Shown here: positions 43,044-51,980 of the stretch, piece by piece | Numbering within the stretch: position 1 is the first letter of the stretch | How the letters are laid out: each line of letters begins with the position of its first letter | NCBI GenBank assembly: GCA_047921075.1 | Contig: JBLRWS010000001.1 | Coordinates: 45,472 to 109,471, forward strand | Source of the DNA: JBLRWS01 sp047921075 | GTDB lineage: Bacteria > Bacteroidota > Rhodothermia > Balneolales > Balneolaceae | Direction: 5' to 3' | DNA: 64,000 nucleotides | The notes under the pieces: model-generated | What the model was told of the DNA's origin: nothing | What the model saw: the letters and a program-made list of their open reading frames with translations, nothing else | The model's database searches: none | Made by a program: the position numbers and the translations under genes

Positions 43044-44576
43044 ATGTTGAATATGACGAAGCCCAATCATCTATTTTCTCTCTCGAAATTGCTGTCTGTT
43101 GCTCTTCTTGGCCTGATTTTTCTGATGGAAGCTGCCATCACACAGGCGCAAAACCGAATGCTGAATCCCGATCATACGATCACCACACAGGATCAGGTTA
43201 CCATTAAAGGTCAGCGTATCTCTTACACAGCCACGGCCGGTACACAGCCCGTGTGGGATAACGACGGCAACATCATGGCCTCCCTTTTCTATGTGTACTA
43301 CACGCGGAATGATGTGGATGATGTCTCAACGCGTCCGTTGGTATTCAGCTTTAACGGCGGCCCCGGCTCCGCCTCGGTGTGGATGCATATCGGGTACACC
43401 GGTCCCCGCTTTTTGAATATTGATGACGAGGGCTATCCGGTTCAGCCTTACGGGGTAACCGAAAATCCTCACTCCATTCTGGATGTGGCGGATATCGTCT
43501 ATGTAGATCCCGTAAATACCGGCTTTTCACGCATTTTAAGTGAGGATGCCGATCGAAGCGACTTCTTTGGTGTGAATGCCGATATTCGTTACCTGGCCGC
43601 CTGGATTGACGCTTTTGTATCGCGCAACGAGCGCTGGAGTTCTCCAAAATATCTAAAAGGAGAAAGCTACGGCACCACTCGGGTAGCTGGCTTGGCGCGG
43701 CGCCTGCAAACTGCACACTGGATGTTTTTGAACGGAGTTATACTGGTATCGCCAACCGGGATGGGACTGGAACCACCGGCCATGACGCCACGCTCAGAAA
43801 TCCTGAAGCTACCCTACTACGCCGCTGCAGCGTGGTATCACGAAGCGTTGCCTGCCGATCTGCAAGCGCTCGATTTGGATGAACTTCTCCCACGTGTGGA
43901 AGCCTATACGGTGGATACGTATCTGCCCGCAGTGGCACGCGGCGGCTTTCTGGATGAGGCCGAGCGCAATCATATCGCCGAACAGGTATCCCGATATTCC
44001 GGTATCGATACACAGCAGGTTCTGAATTACAACCTTACTATCCCTACCTCCTTCTTCTGGAAAGAGCTGCTACGCGACCGCGGACGAACCATCGGGCGGC
44101 TCGATTCGCGATACCGGGGAATCGACCGGATGGATGCCGGCGATCGGTACGATCACGACCCTGCCCTCACGGCGTGGAATCACTCCTTTACATCTGCCAT
44201 CAACCACTACCTTCGCGATGTGCTCGGCTACGAGACCGATCTGCAATACAACATTTTTGGCCCTGTGCGGCCATGGGATAACAGCGGTGATACCACCGCT
44301 GAGGATCTTCGCGAAGCGATGGCTCAGAATCCATTTTTGCACACCATGATTCAGAGCGGTTATTACGATGGTGCCACCGACTACTTCTCGGCCAAGTATG
44401 TGATGTGGAACATGGATCGCAGCGGGAAACTGCGCGACCGGCTTCGGTTTGAAGGATATCGCAGCGGCCACATGATGTATCTTCGGCAAGAAGATTTGGC
44501 GAGTTCCAACGAACATATCCGGGAATTTATCCGCAATTCGTTGCCCGAACAGGGTGTGCCTGCGCGATATGATTGA
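43044..44576 (+). CDS. Secreted serine carboxypeptidase-like protein (peptidase S10)
   Basis: 510 aa from ATG 43044. A signal peptide (LLSVALLGLIFLMEAAITQA) suggests export to the periplasm or beyond. The S10 hallmarks are FSFNGGPGSASVWMHIGYTG (oxyanion region), the nucleophile in LKGESYGTTR (about Ser210), the Asp region in IQSGYYDGATDYFS and His in YRSGHMMYL near the C-terminus. It removes C-terminal residues from peptides; specificity unknown. A further ATG at 43053 is also possible. It has its own promoter and terminator, so it is a single-gene unit. Confidence 0.93.
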   Translation: MLNMTKPNHLFSLSKLLSVALLGLIFLMEAAITQAQNRMLNPDHTITTQDQVTIKGQRISYTATAGTQPVWDNDGNIMASLFYVYYTRNDVDDVSTRPLVFSFNGGPGSASVWMHIGYTGPRFLNIDDEGYPVQPYGVTENPHSILDVADIVYVDPVNTGFSRILSEDADRSDFFGVNADIRYLAAWIDAFVSRNERWSSPKYLKGESYGTTRVAGLARRLQTAHWMFLNGVILVSPTGMGLEPPAMTPRSEILKLPYYAAAAWYHEALPADLQALDLDELLPRVEAYTVDTYLPAVARGGFLDEAERNHIAEQVSRYSGIDTQQVLNYNLTIPTSFFWKELLRDRGRTIGRLDSRYRGIDRMDAGDRYDHDPALTAWNHSFTSAINHYLRDVLGYETDLQYNIFGPVRPWDNSGDTTAEDLREAMAQNPFLHTMIQSGYYDGATDYFSAKYVMWNMDRSGKLRDRLRFEGYRSGHMMYLRQEDLASSNEHIREFIRNSLPEQGVPARYD

Positions 44577-44606
44577 TCGTTTGTAACATTTTGAATACAT
44601 CAATCT

Positions 44607-44642
44607 AAAACCCTGCAATAAACCTTGCAGGGTTTTATTTTT
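44607..44642 (+). terminator. Rho-independent terminator after the S10 peptidase gene
   Basis: A 12-bp perfect stem AAAACCCTGCAA/TTGCAGGGTTTT with loop TAAACC, then T-rich ATTTTT. Its 3' stem can also pair with sequence just before the next start codon. Confidence 0.88.
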
Positions 44643-44661
44643 GGCTAAACCAATAAAACCC
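44630..44661 (+). promoter_or_regulatory. Alternative hairpin between the terminator and the tlpA start codon
   Basis: GGGTTTTATT (44630-44639, part of the terminator 3' arm) is perfectly complementary to AATAAAACCC (44652-44661), which ends 1 nt before the tlpA ATG. AAAACCC therefore occurs on both sides of one GGGTTTT, making the two hairpins mutually exclusive. Confidence 0.5.
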
Positions 44662-44662
44662 A

Positions 44663-45292
44663 ATGGACAGCACTACAGAAGATACGTCAACAGCAAAAAA
44701 ATCTACCCTCAAAAAAAACCTCATTGAATGGGGAGTCATCCTCGGGGTAATCGGCATCCTATACGCCACCGGCCTGCACACCAATGTGATCAGCACCATG
44801 CAGCGCGGCCTGCTGGCTACGGGGCTTATAAAACCCTCCATACCCGAACTGGCCGAGTATAACACCTTTCCCGTGGCAAGCAATGAGTTTTACTTTGCCG
44901 ATGAACAGGGTGTGGTCCGGTCACTCGAACAATTTCAGGGAAAAACTATTTTTATGAACGTATGGGCCTCGTGGTGTGCGCCGTGTATTGCCGAAATGCC
45001 CTCTATTCAACGCCTTTACGATCAATTTAAGGATCGTGATGACCTCGTTTTTTTGATGGTATCCATGGATGAAGACCCTGAGCGTGCTCGCTCGTTTATG
45101 CAGCAGCGCGACTACAGTATGCCGGTCTACTATTTTCGCCATCGCGATTCGGCCGCCTACAACAGCGGCATGATTCCCACCACCTATGTGATCTCACCCG
45201 GCGGGCGTCTGCTACTCGAGAAGCGAGGCCTGGCCAAATACGACACGCCCGATTTTATAGCTTTTTTGGATGAGGTATCGAGCGGAAGTTAA
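44663..45292 (+). CDS. TlpA-like membrane-anchored thioredoxin
   Basis: 209 aa. One N-terminal transmembrane anchor (GVILGVIGILYATGL, about 24-38) precedes a periplasmic thioredoxin-like domain with the redox motif WASWCAPC (Cys105, Cys108) and the cis-proline loop SGMIPTTYVISP. It transfers electrons to or from periplasmic disulfides, for example in cytochrome maturation. Start at ATG 44663. An inverted repeat directly before it could restrict translation. Confidence 0.92.
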   Translation: MDSTTEDTSTAKKSTLKKNLIEWGVILGVIGILYATGLHTNVISTMQRGLLATGLIKPSIPELAEYNTFPVASNEFYFADEQGVVRSLEQFQGKTIFMNVWASWCAPCIAEMPSIQRLYDQFKDRDDLVFLMVSMDEDPERARSFMQQRDYSMPVYYFRHRDSAAYNSGMIPTTYVISPGGRLLLEKRGLAKYDTPDFIAFLDEVSSGS

Positions 45293-45313
45293 ATGGGATA
45301 AGCTCGCTGCTTA

Positions 45314-45577
45314 CTAAAAGAGTGTCGCAGCCTTCATTACTCCTTGTCGTGTGAGGGAGATATGGCCATACAAAAATTCTCCGCCGATTGACTCAATTCG
45401 AATCAGCCCAATCGTTTGTAAGTAATCGAATACGTTCCGAATTTGAACCCGGTCTAATTTTAGTTCGGACTGGATAGCCTCCACCGAAACCGTTTTTCCA
45501 GACTCCCCATTGCTGAGAATATGGGTAATCCGAAGTGCATCATCACCCTGAGTTCCAACTTTTTTCCCTATATCCAT
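45314..45577 (-). CDS. Small winged-helix-like protein
   Basis: 87 aa. The pattern VSVEAIQSELKLDRVQIRNV followed by FDYLQTIGLIRIES and FLYGHISLTRQGV looks like a winged helix-turn-helix domain (helix, recognition helix, wing). No effector domain. It is convergent with tlpA (21 nt between stops) and divergent from DUF58; it could regulate either or be unrelated. Family not recognised by name. Confidence 0.6.
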   Translation of the reverse strand: MDIGKKVGTQGDDALRITHILSNGESGKTVSVEAIQSELKLDRVQIRNVFDYLQTIGLIRIESIGGEFLYGHISLTRQGVMKAATLF

Positions 45578-45729
45578 GCCGATGTTGTTTGTATGGAATC
45601 TACCGACGTACTATTACGAAACGATTACCGTATCATTACGACCGTTAAACCTCTTGTAAAAAGAGTTTTGAACGAAACGGTAAATCGCTGTACTATTCAG
45701 CCAAACAAGCGCAACACAGGCATTACTGC

Positions 45730-46605
45730 ATGATTTCGAAAGAGATTCTCTCCAAAATCAAAAAGCTGGAAATTCAAACCAAAGGGCTGGTCAATAACAT
45801 CTTTGGCGGGGAGTACCAATCGGCCTTTAAAGGGCGTGGCATGGAATTTTCGGAGGTGCGGGCGTACACCTTTGGCGACGATGTGCGACAGATCGACTGG
45901 AATGTGACCGCCCGCAGCGAGGTGCCGTTCATCAAAGTGTTTGAGGAGGAGCGCGAACAAACCCTGATGCTCTGTGTGGATATTTCACCAAGCGGTTTTT
46001 TTGGCAGCCGGTCTCAAACCAAAATGGAGCTCGCCATAGAAGTAAGTGCCGTCATCGCTTTCAGCGCAATCAAGAACGGTGATAAAGTAGGCCTGGTGCT
46101 TTTCTCTGACAAAATTGAGAAGGTGATTCCTCCCAAAAAAGGCCGCACGCATGTGCTACGATTGATCCGCGAGCTTTACGTTACCAAGCCGAAAGGAAAC
46201 AGCACCAACATTGGCGAGAGCCTGGCCTATGTAAACCGCCTGCTCGACCGGCGGGCCATTCTTGTGTTGGCCACCGATTTTCAGGATCAAAATTTTGAGA
46301 AACAGCACAAAATTACCAATCGAAAGCACGATCTGGTAAACATCATGATTCGAGATGATTTTGAAGAGGAACTCCCCGATGTGGGGTTGGTGCCGTTTCG
46401 CGATGCGGAAACCGGCCAGGAAATCTGGGTAGATACCTCCAACCGCCGGGTGCGTCTGCACGCCAAAAAACGGCGCCTCGAAGAGCTGCATCAAATCAAC
46501 GAGTATTTTCGAAAGAACAAGATGGATCATGTTCATCTTACCACCAATCACTCGTATGTGCGCCCGCTCATTAACTATTTTCAGCGGCGAATGCAGCGCC
46601 GGTAG
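45730..46605 (+). CDS. DUF58 protein (Bat/aerotolerance module)
   Basis: 291 aa, cytosolic. It begins ISKEILSKIKKLEIQTKGLV, then GRGMEFSEVRAYTFGDDVRQ and IDWNVTARSEVPFIKVFEEE, the DUF58 signature, followed by a vWA-like domain with MLCVDISPSGFFGS (a DxSxS-type motif). DUF58 proteins normally follow a MoxR AAA+ ATPase and precede BatA/B/D; here MoxR is absent and the Bat-like genes lie 3.3 kb away. Chaperone or maturation role is inferred from the family. Confidence 0.92.
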   Translation: MISKEILSKIKKLEIQTKGLVNNIFGGEYQSAFKGRGMEFSEVRAYTFGDDVRQIDWNVTARSEVPFIKVFEEEREQTLMLCVDISPSGFFGSRSQTKMELAIEVSAVIAFSAIKNGDKVGLVLFSDKIEKVIPPKKGRTHVLRLIRELYVTKPKGNSTNIGESLAYVNRLLDRRAILVLATDFQDQNFEKQHKITNRKHDLVNIMIRDDFEEELPDVGLVPFRDAETGQEIWVDTSNRRVRLHAKKRRLEELHQINEYFRKNKMDHVHLTTNHSYVRPLINYFQRRMQRR

Positions 46606-46633
46606 TGTTCGCCTGAACTCTTTCCCTTCTATT

Positions 46634-48199
46634 ATGAAAATTCCATTCGCAAATCTTCTGAGCGGACTGTTGCTGCTGGTTGTAAGTGCAGCCTGCGTCC
46701 CACAAGAGCCATTGCACGGTGATCTGCTCATCATCAACGCAGCTATCGTAGACGGAACCGGCGAGGCCGCCTTTACGGGGCATCTGCTTATCACCGGACC
46801 CATTATCGAGGCGATGGGTCACGGCGACCCTCACGGGCTTTCTGCTGCCGACACGCTCGATGCCACCGGTTACACCCTCTCCCCCGGCTTTATCGATACA
46901 CATGCACACGGTGATCCTTTAGCTACTCCCCGCTTCGATAATTTTCTTTCGATGGGTGTTACCACAATCGCACTGGGCCAGGATGGCAGCAGCCCCGATA
47001 TAGAAAACGTATCCGCATGGATGGATCGCGTACATACTGACGGCACGGGTCCGAATGTGCTCTATTTTGCGGGCCACAACAGCCTGCGCCGTGCCGTGAA
47101 TGCTCCACGCCGGCAACAACTTCCTGATGGCGTGCCCGAGCAGATGGAGCAGCTGCTCGGGCAGGCGATGCAGGCCGGCGCATTCGGTATGAGCACCGGC
47201 CTGGAATACGATCACGGCCGCTTTTCAGGCATGGAAGAACTGGCTGCACTTGCAACTGTCGTTCATCGGCACGGAGGCATCGTGATGAGCCACATGCGTA
47301 ACGAAGATGACGATCAGGTAGCCGCTTCCCTCGAAGAACTTATTGAACAAGGCCGGCGAAGCGGTGCTCCGGTTCACGCCTCTCATCTGAAAATCGTTTT
47401 CGGAAATGATCCCTCTCAATCCGATTCGCTTTTGCAACGGATGCAGAACGCACGTTCAGAGGGAATATCCATCACCGGCGACGTCTATCCCTACACCGCC
47501 AGTTTTACCGGTATTTCCATCGTCTTTCCTGAATGGGCGCTGCCGCCAAACGATTACCAACAGGTGTTGCAGGAGCGGCGTGAAGAGCTGGCCGACTATT
47601 TACGTACCCGTGTTGCACAGCGCAACGGCCCTGAGGCCACCCTTTTTGGCACCGCACCGTGGGCGGGCAAAACGCTGGCCGACGTAGCTGATGAACGTGG
47701 CAAGCCCTTTGAAGAGGTGTTGATGGAGGATATTGGCCCGGGCGGTGCCAGTGCCGCCTATTTTGTGATGGACAATGCCGTGATGAGGCAATTTGTGAAA
47801 GATCCCTATGTGATGGTCAGCTCCGATGGAAGCCCCACCATGCGCCATCCGCGTGGTTACGGCAGCTTTGCAAAAATTATTCACCAATTTGTGGTTGAAG
47901 AAGATCATCTCTCATTGGAGGAAGCGATACGGATGATGACCACCCTGCCGGCTCAAACGCTTGGCTTATTGGATGAAGAAAACGTGCAGTGGCCGCGCGG
48001 CGTGTTGCGAGCCGGTGCCGCCGCCGACCTCCTGCTCTTCAACCCGGACGAGGTTCGAGACCTGGCCACGTTTGAAAATCCCCATCAATATGCGGCCGGG
48101 TTTGAATGGGTGTTTGTGAATGGCGTGGCTGTTATTGAACAGGGTGAACGAAATGAGTATCTGCCATCGGGCGTCATACGGCGGAAGAACAGACCGTAA
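46634..48199 (+). CDS. N-acyl-D-amino-acid deacylase family amidohydrolase (lipoprotein)
   Basis: 521 aa from ATG 46634; the signal peptide ends in a lipobox (VVSAAC), so it acts in the envelope. The amidohydrolase barrel shows LLIINAAIVDGTGEAAFTGH, the metal motif DTHAHGDP, SHMRNEDD, PVHASHLKIVF, GDVYPYTASFTG and SSDGSPTMRHPRGYGSF. D-aminoacylases and dihydroorotase-like enzymes share these; cleavage of N-acyl D-amino acids or peptidoglycan-derived peptides is plausible. It begins 28 nt after the DUF58 stop and so interrupts the Bat module. Confidence 0.9.
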   Translation: MKIPFANLLSGLLLLVVSAACVPQEPLHGDLLIINAAIVDGTGEAAFTGHLLITGPIIEAMGHGDPHGLSAADTLDATGYTLSPGFIDTHAHGDPLATPRFDNFLSMGVTTIALGQDGSSPDIENVSAWMDRVHTDGTGPNVLYFAGHNSLRRAVNAPRRQQLPDGVPEQMEQLLGQAMQAGAFGMSTGLEYDHGRFSGMEELAALATVVHRHGGIVMSHMRNEDDDQVAASLEELIEQGRRSGAPVHASHLKIVFGNDPSQSDSLLQRMQNARSEGISITGDVYPYTASFTGISIVFPEWALPPNDYQQVLQERREELADYLRTRVAQRNGPEATLFGTAPWAGKTLADVADERGKPFEEVLMEDIGPGGASAAYFVMDNAVMRQFVKDPYVMVSSDGSPTMRHPRGYGSFAKIIHQFVVEEDHLSLEEAIRMMTTLPAQTLGLLDEENVQWPRGVLRAGAAADLLLFNPDEVRDLATFENPHQYAAGFEWVFVNGVAVIEQGERNEYLPSGVIRRKNRP

Positions 48200-48215
48200 G
48201 GAATGAACCGGATAT

Positions 48216-48467
48216 TTATTCCTTCTTCAACCGATACTCAAAAATGGCCGTTTGTTCGCGACAGGTTATATAAATTCGGCTCAGATCGGGAGTGATGCTC
48301 AGCCCCCGCGGATTTTTCACGTCATCACCCACAAAATAAGCATCCCGAAAGGTGGCGGTCTGCAGATCGAGCGGCGAGGTATTCTGGGCGGTGGCTGTTG
48401 CGCTCCAGAGTGCAAGAGAGAAAATGAAGAGTGCGGTGACACCCGGAGAATAGCATCGTCGATTCAT
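48216..48467 (-). CDS. Short secreted protein, possible propeller fragment
   Basis: 83 aa. A signal peptide (ALFIFSLALWSATATAQ) is followed by only about 55 residues: TATFRDAYFVGDDVKNPRGL, SITPDLSRIYITCREQTAIF, EYRLKKE. The second half resembles a single blade of an NHL/YVTN beta-propeller, so this may be the remnant of a longer gene or a genuine miniprotein. It starts 57 nt after the MepM-like gene stop on the same strand and converges with the amidohydrolase. Confidence 0.5.
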   Translation of the reverse strand: MNRRCYSPGVTALFIFSLALWSATATAQNTSPLDLQTATFRDAYFVGDDVKNPRGLSITPDLSRIYITCREQTAIFEYRLKKE

Positions 48468-48524
48468 GATCGGTGTTCTGAGACATTGAAATACGGTGGT
48501 TCTCCTGATGATACATACCGTATG

Positions 48525-49787
48525 TTATCTCATTGTTACCTGTTCTCCAAGGGGCAGCTCATCCAGCCAATCGCTGTATCGCAAAACCAGAGTTTGAAAC
48601 GAGTCTATGAATTCACTTTCGAGAGATTCCGAAGCGGGCAGATCGGCCGTTACGGAGTTCACAGGTTGATCGTTCACGTAGAGCCGGTAACAGAGATGCG
48701 GACCGGTGGCCAAACCGGTTGAACCAACATAGCCGATGATCTGACCTTGCTTGACGGTGGCTCCCTTGCGTATTCCGGGGCCAAAGCCGTTCAGGTGAAG
48801 ATACGCGGTTCGGTAGCTGTTGTTGTGGCGTATCTGAACGATATTTCCATTGCCGCCCCGCCGTTGCGCTTCGGTAACAACCCCATCTCCTACAGCCAGT
48901 ATCGGGGTTCCGGTCGGAGCAGCGTAATCGGTTCCGTGATGGGGACGGTTTTCTCGCAAAATAGGATGAAAGCGGTTTCGCGAAAACGAGGAGCTGATGC
49001 GCTGGCTATACCGAAACGGAGCTTTCAAAAGATCTTTCTCGAGGCTGTTTCCCTCCTCATCAAAATAGCCGCGGCGGAAGTCGTTTTCGTAATAGAATCC
49101 GCGGATGGGACGTCCCCTGTGCTGGAATTCAGCCGCTTTAATATCCCCCACCCCAACAAACTCGCCGGCCGCATAAAGTTCTTCGTAAATTACTTTGAAG
49201 TGATCTCCTTGACGAAGCGAGAAAAAGTCGATTTCCCAGGCAAACATGGCGGCAAGTTCGTTTACAAGCATAGGTGATGCCCCCTGATCACGCACCGTCT
49301 CGTATAGGGAGCTCCGAATGAGTCCGGCATGCTCCACTGTACGGCGTTCGAGCGGAAGTTCGGAGAGAGAGATATCGGACGGTTCCGTCAGGGAAATTGT
49401 AGCGTATTGCAGCCCGCTCTGCCGCCACACAAAAGCGATCGGCTTATCATCAGTATCAAAATAGATGCGGTATGTTTGCCCGGGAAGTATACGATTCAGC
49501 GAAACGACGCCCCGTGCATGTTGCTGAATTTCGTGTATGAACTGTGGACTTACATCAAAACGGCGCAAAATAAGGTATAGGCTTTCATTACGGCGCACCG
49601 TGAACTCTTCGAAGTGGGTGGTGTTGGCCTGAAATCCATACAGATCGCGTTGCGGCTGCGGCACAATTTCACTCACATTTTCAAGCGTAATGAGAAACGG
49701 GTCGTCGGCCGCCTGACGATTTGTGCAGGCTGATATGAGTATCCCCAAACCAATGAGGGCGGTTATCCAATAAAAAAAACGTGACAT
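48525..49787 (-). CDS. M23 (LytM) peptidoglycan endopeptidase, MepM-like lipoprotein
   Basis: 420 aa from ATG 49785-49787, chosen because MSRFFYWITALIGLGILISAC is a lipoprotein signal. An N-terminal OapA/LysM-like region (FTVRRNESLYLILRRFDVSP), a MepM-type middle domain (LAAMFAWEIDFFSLRQGDHF) and a C-terminal M23 domain follow. In the M23 domain HHGTDYAAP gives the first His and Asp ligands, but the usual HxH is HLC in GPHLCYRLY, so one zinc ligand would be Cys. Cuts peptidoglycan cross-links during growth. The 5' leader is highly structured. Confidence 0.9.
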   Translation of the reverse strand: MSRFFYWITALIGLGILISACTNRQAADDPFLITLENVSEIVPQPQRDLYGFQANTTHFEEFTVRRNESLYLILRRFDVSPQFIHEIQQHARGVVSLNRILPGQTYRIYFDTDDKPIAFVWRQSGLQYATISLTEPSDISLSELPLERRTVEHAGLIRSSLYETVRDQGASPMLVNELAAMFAWEIDFFSLRQGDHFKVIYEELYAAGEFVGVGDIKAAEFQHRGRPIRGFYYENDFRRGYFDEEGNSLEKDLLKAPFRYSQRISSSFSRNRFHPILRENRPHHGTDYAAPTGTPILAVGDGVVTEAQRRGGNGNIVQIRHNNSYRTAYLHLNGFGPGIRKGATVKQGQIIGYVGSTGLATGPHLCYRLYVNDQPVNSVTADLPASESLESEFIDSFQTLVLRYSDWLDELPLGEQVTMR

Positions 49788-49792
49788 AAAGA

Positions 49793-49866
49793 GCAGATTG
49801 TTGCTGAGTGCAAAGGGTAAATGAACGCCCAAAAATAGGTGATTTTCACCGTTCATCATAATCTGC
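49793..49866 (-). promoter_or_regulatory. Three-tier nested inverted repeat before the MepM-like gene
   Basis: Outer arms at 49793-49799 and 49860-49866 (GCAGATT/AATCTGC), middle arms at 49821-49826 and 49851-49856 (ATGAAC/GTTCAT), inner arms at 49838-49842 and 49846-49850 (GGTGA/TCACC). On the minus strand the structure ends 5 nt before the start codon. It also lies in the divergent region toward the BatD-like gene. Confidence 0.45.
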
Positions 49867-49952
49867 AGACACATTCGTTTTTAAGAATCATCAGAAACAC
49901 CGTACCTTTAGCAATTATATTGAATTATCCTGCATCAGGTTGACTTGTACAG

Positions 49953-50975
49953 ATGACGGCACCCTTATTTTCTATGATTTACCGACTTTTTTTTAGCGGG
50001 ATTTTATTCTTATTAATACTCTGCACCTCATCCGTTTACGGACAGCAAGTACATATTTTCTCAAGTGCTGATTCCATTCAGGTCGGAGAGCGATTTACCT
50101 ATTCCATTGTGATTCAGGGAGAGTACTCGCTTTCAAATTATCCCGATGCCGATGCCTTTCCCAACGATCTTGAACTGATTTCCCGCCAGCGATTTCAAGA
50201 TCAGGCGCGGCAAGACAGCATTGTGTACCAATTTCAGTTCTTTGGCCTGGAAGATCTGACGATTCCGCGCCAGCAAATCGATCTTCGGGTGGCCGGCCGC
50301 GATACGACGATTCTCACCAGCCCGATGCCGCTGTTTTTTAAAACCATGCTGGCCGAGGGTGATGATGAATTCCGCCCATTTAAACCACTGTTTGAATTTG
50401 CCAGAGCATACTGGCCCTACTTGCTGCTGGCACTGACATTGGCTCTTATCGGGTGGTATGCCTGGCGACGATATCAACAATATCAACAGGAAAAACCGGT
50501 TCCGGCCGAGCCGTTTGTCTACACACCATTCCAGAATCCAATGGATCAGCTTCGCTCTTCTATTGATACACTAAATCAATCGCTTCCATTACAAACCGAC
50601 GAAGATTTTGAGAATTTCTATATTGAATTGGGAGATGCAATCCGTGCCTATTTCAAACAGGTATACCGCTTTCAGGCGCTGGAAATGACAACCGGCGAGA
50701 TTCTCCGGGAGCTGCAGCGGCTCAATGTCTCCTACGACCTGGTGGCCTCTACCCGTTCGGTTCTCAATGAAGCCGATATGGTAAAGTTTGCAAACTTTCA
50801 GCCCGATCATGAGCAGTCTGTCAGTGCCTTGAAAACCGCACAGACATTCATCCAAACCGTAGCGACGGTGGATGCCGAGAAAATCGAGTATATGCGATAT
50901 CAGCACGATGAAGAGCAGCAGGAGCAGAAAGAAGCGTACGAGCGAACACTTAAAACCACACCGGAAACCGCATGA
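49953..50975 (+). CDS. BatD-like membrane protein
   Basis: 340 aa; ATG 49953, with 49974 as an alternative nearer the signal peptide (MIYRLFFSGILFLLILCTSS). The periplasmic part has a BatD/Ig-like strand pattern (VHIFSSADSIQVGERFTYSI, LTIPRQQIDLRVAG). One transmembrane helix (YLLLALTLALIGWYAW, about 152-168) leads to a cytosolic helical domain (TDEDFENFYIELGDAIRAYF). It overlaps the vWA gene by ATGA, the usual BatD/BatA association. TACCTTTA at 49903 may be part of its promoter. Confidence 0.8.
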   Translation: MTAPLFSMIYRLFFSGILFLLILCTSSVYGQQVHIFSSADSIQVGERFTYSIVIQGEYSLSNYPDADAFPNDLELISRQRFQDQARQDSIVYQFQFFGLEDLTIPRQQIDLRVAGRDTTILTSPMPLFFKTMLAEGDDEFRPFKPLFEFARAYWPYLLLALTLALIGWYAWRRYQQYQQEKPVPAEPFVYTPFQNPMDQLRSSIDTLNQSLPLQTDEDFENFYIELGDAIRAYFKQVYRFQALEMTTGEILRELQRLNVSYDLVASTRSVLNEADMVKFANFQPDHEQSVSALKTAQTFIQTVATVDAEKIEYMRYQHDEEQQEQKEAYERTLKTTPETA

Positions 50976-51970
50976 GTTGGTCGAATCCTGAATATTTCTG
51001 GCTTCTTACACTGATTCCGATTATTGCCGGATATTTTGTGTGGTCGTTTATGTCGCGTAAAAAACCGGCTCTTACCTATTCATCTGTTCACCATTTGAAG
51101 GGACTGCCCGGAAACTATCGCAAGTACACCCTATGGTTCACTCCTCTGCTCTACGTTGCCGGTTATGCATTAATCGTAACCGCCATGGCTCGTCCACAGC
51201 TTCAAAACACCACCATCGAACAGCGGGCCGAGGGGATTGATATCATGATGAGCATTGATATCTCATCCTCCATGCTGGCAGAAGACCTGCAGCCAAACCG
51301 CCTTTTGGCTGCCAAGGAAATTGCTGCCGACTTTATAGACGCCCGATCACGCGATCGAATCGGCATTGCGGTGTTTGCCCGCGAAAGTTTTACGGTGGTG
51401 CCCCCCACAATCGATCATACCCTGGCAAAAAGCTTGCTCGAAACCGTTGATCTGGGCATGGTGAGAGACGGAACAGCCATCGGCGTTGGGATTGCAACCG
51501 CCATCAACCGTTTGCGGAATTCCGAAGCAGAAAGCCGTGTTATTATTTTACTTACCGACGGCATGAACAACGCCGGAGAGATTGACCCGATTACAGCCGG
51601 AGAGCTTGCTGTTACATATGGCATACGAATTTATACCATGGGTGTTGGCTCGCGCGGCACCGCGCCTTATCCGGTAGACGATCCCATTTTTGGCCGCCGC
51701 TATCAAAATGTACAGGTGGATATTGATGAGGAGATGCTTGAACATATTGCAGAACGAACCGGCGGACAATATTTCCGTGCCACAACAACCGAAGAGCTCT
51801 CTGCCATTTACAACGAGATTGATCAGCTTGAAACCACCGAAATTGAAGAGATCATTTATCGAGATTACGAAGATATCTACACGACCTACCTCTTGTGGGG
51901 AATTGTGCTGCTTTTTGGCGGGTTTCTGAACGAGCGTCTCCTTGCCAATTCATCACTGTTTTCTATTTAA
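50972..51970 (+). CDS. BatA-like von Willebrand factor A membrane protein
   Basis: 332 aa. Two N-terminal membrane segments (ILIPIIAGYF-type near 10-25 and WFTPLLYVAGYALIVTAMA near 50-70), then a vWA domain with the metal site DISSSM (about 96-101), later LLTDGMNN, and a C-terminal transmembrane helix (LLWGIVLLFGGFL). BatA binds partner proteins in the envelope and is linked to oxidative stress resistance in Bacteroides. It is translationally coupled to the BatD-like gene; MoxR and BatB/C are not in the window. Confidence 0.93.
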   Translation: MSWSNPEYFWLLTLIPIIAGYFVWSFMSRKKPALTYSSVHHLKGLPGNYRKYTLWFTPLLYVAGYALIVTAMARPQLQNTTIEQRAEGIDIMMSIDISSSMLAEDLQPNRLLAAKEIAADFIDARSRDRIGIAVFARESFTVVPPTIDHTLAKSLLETVDLGMVRDGTAIGVGIATAINRLRNSEAESRVIILLTDGMNNAGEIDPITAGELAVTYGIRIYTMGVGSRGTAPYPVDDPIFGRRYQNVQVDIDEEMLEHIAERTGGQYFRATTTEELSAIYNEIDQLETTEIEEIIYRDYEDIYTTYLLWGIVLLFGGFLNERLLANSSLFSI

Positions 51971-51980
51971 TCCAACAAAC

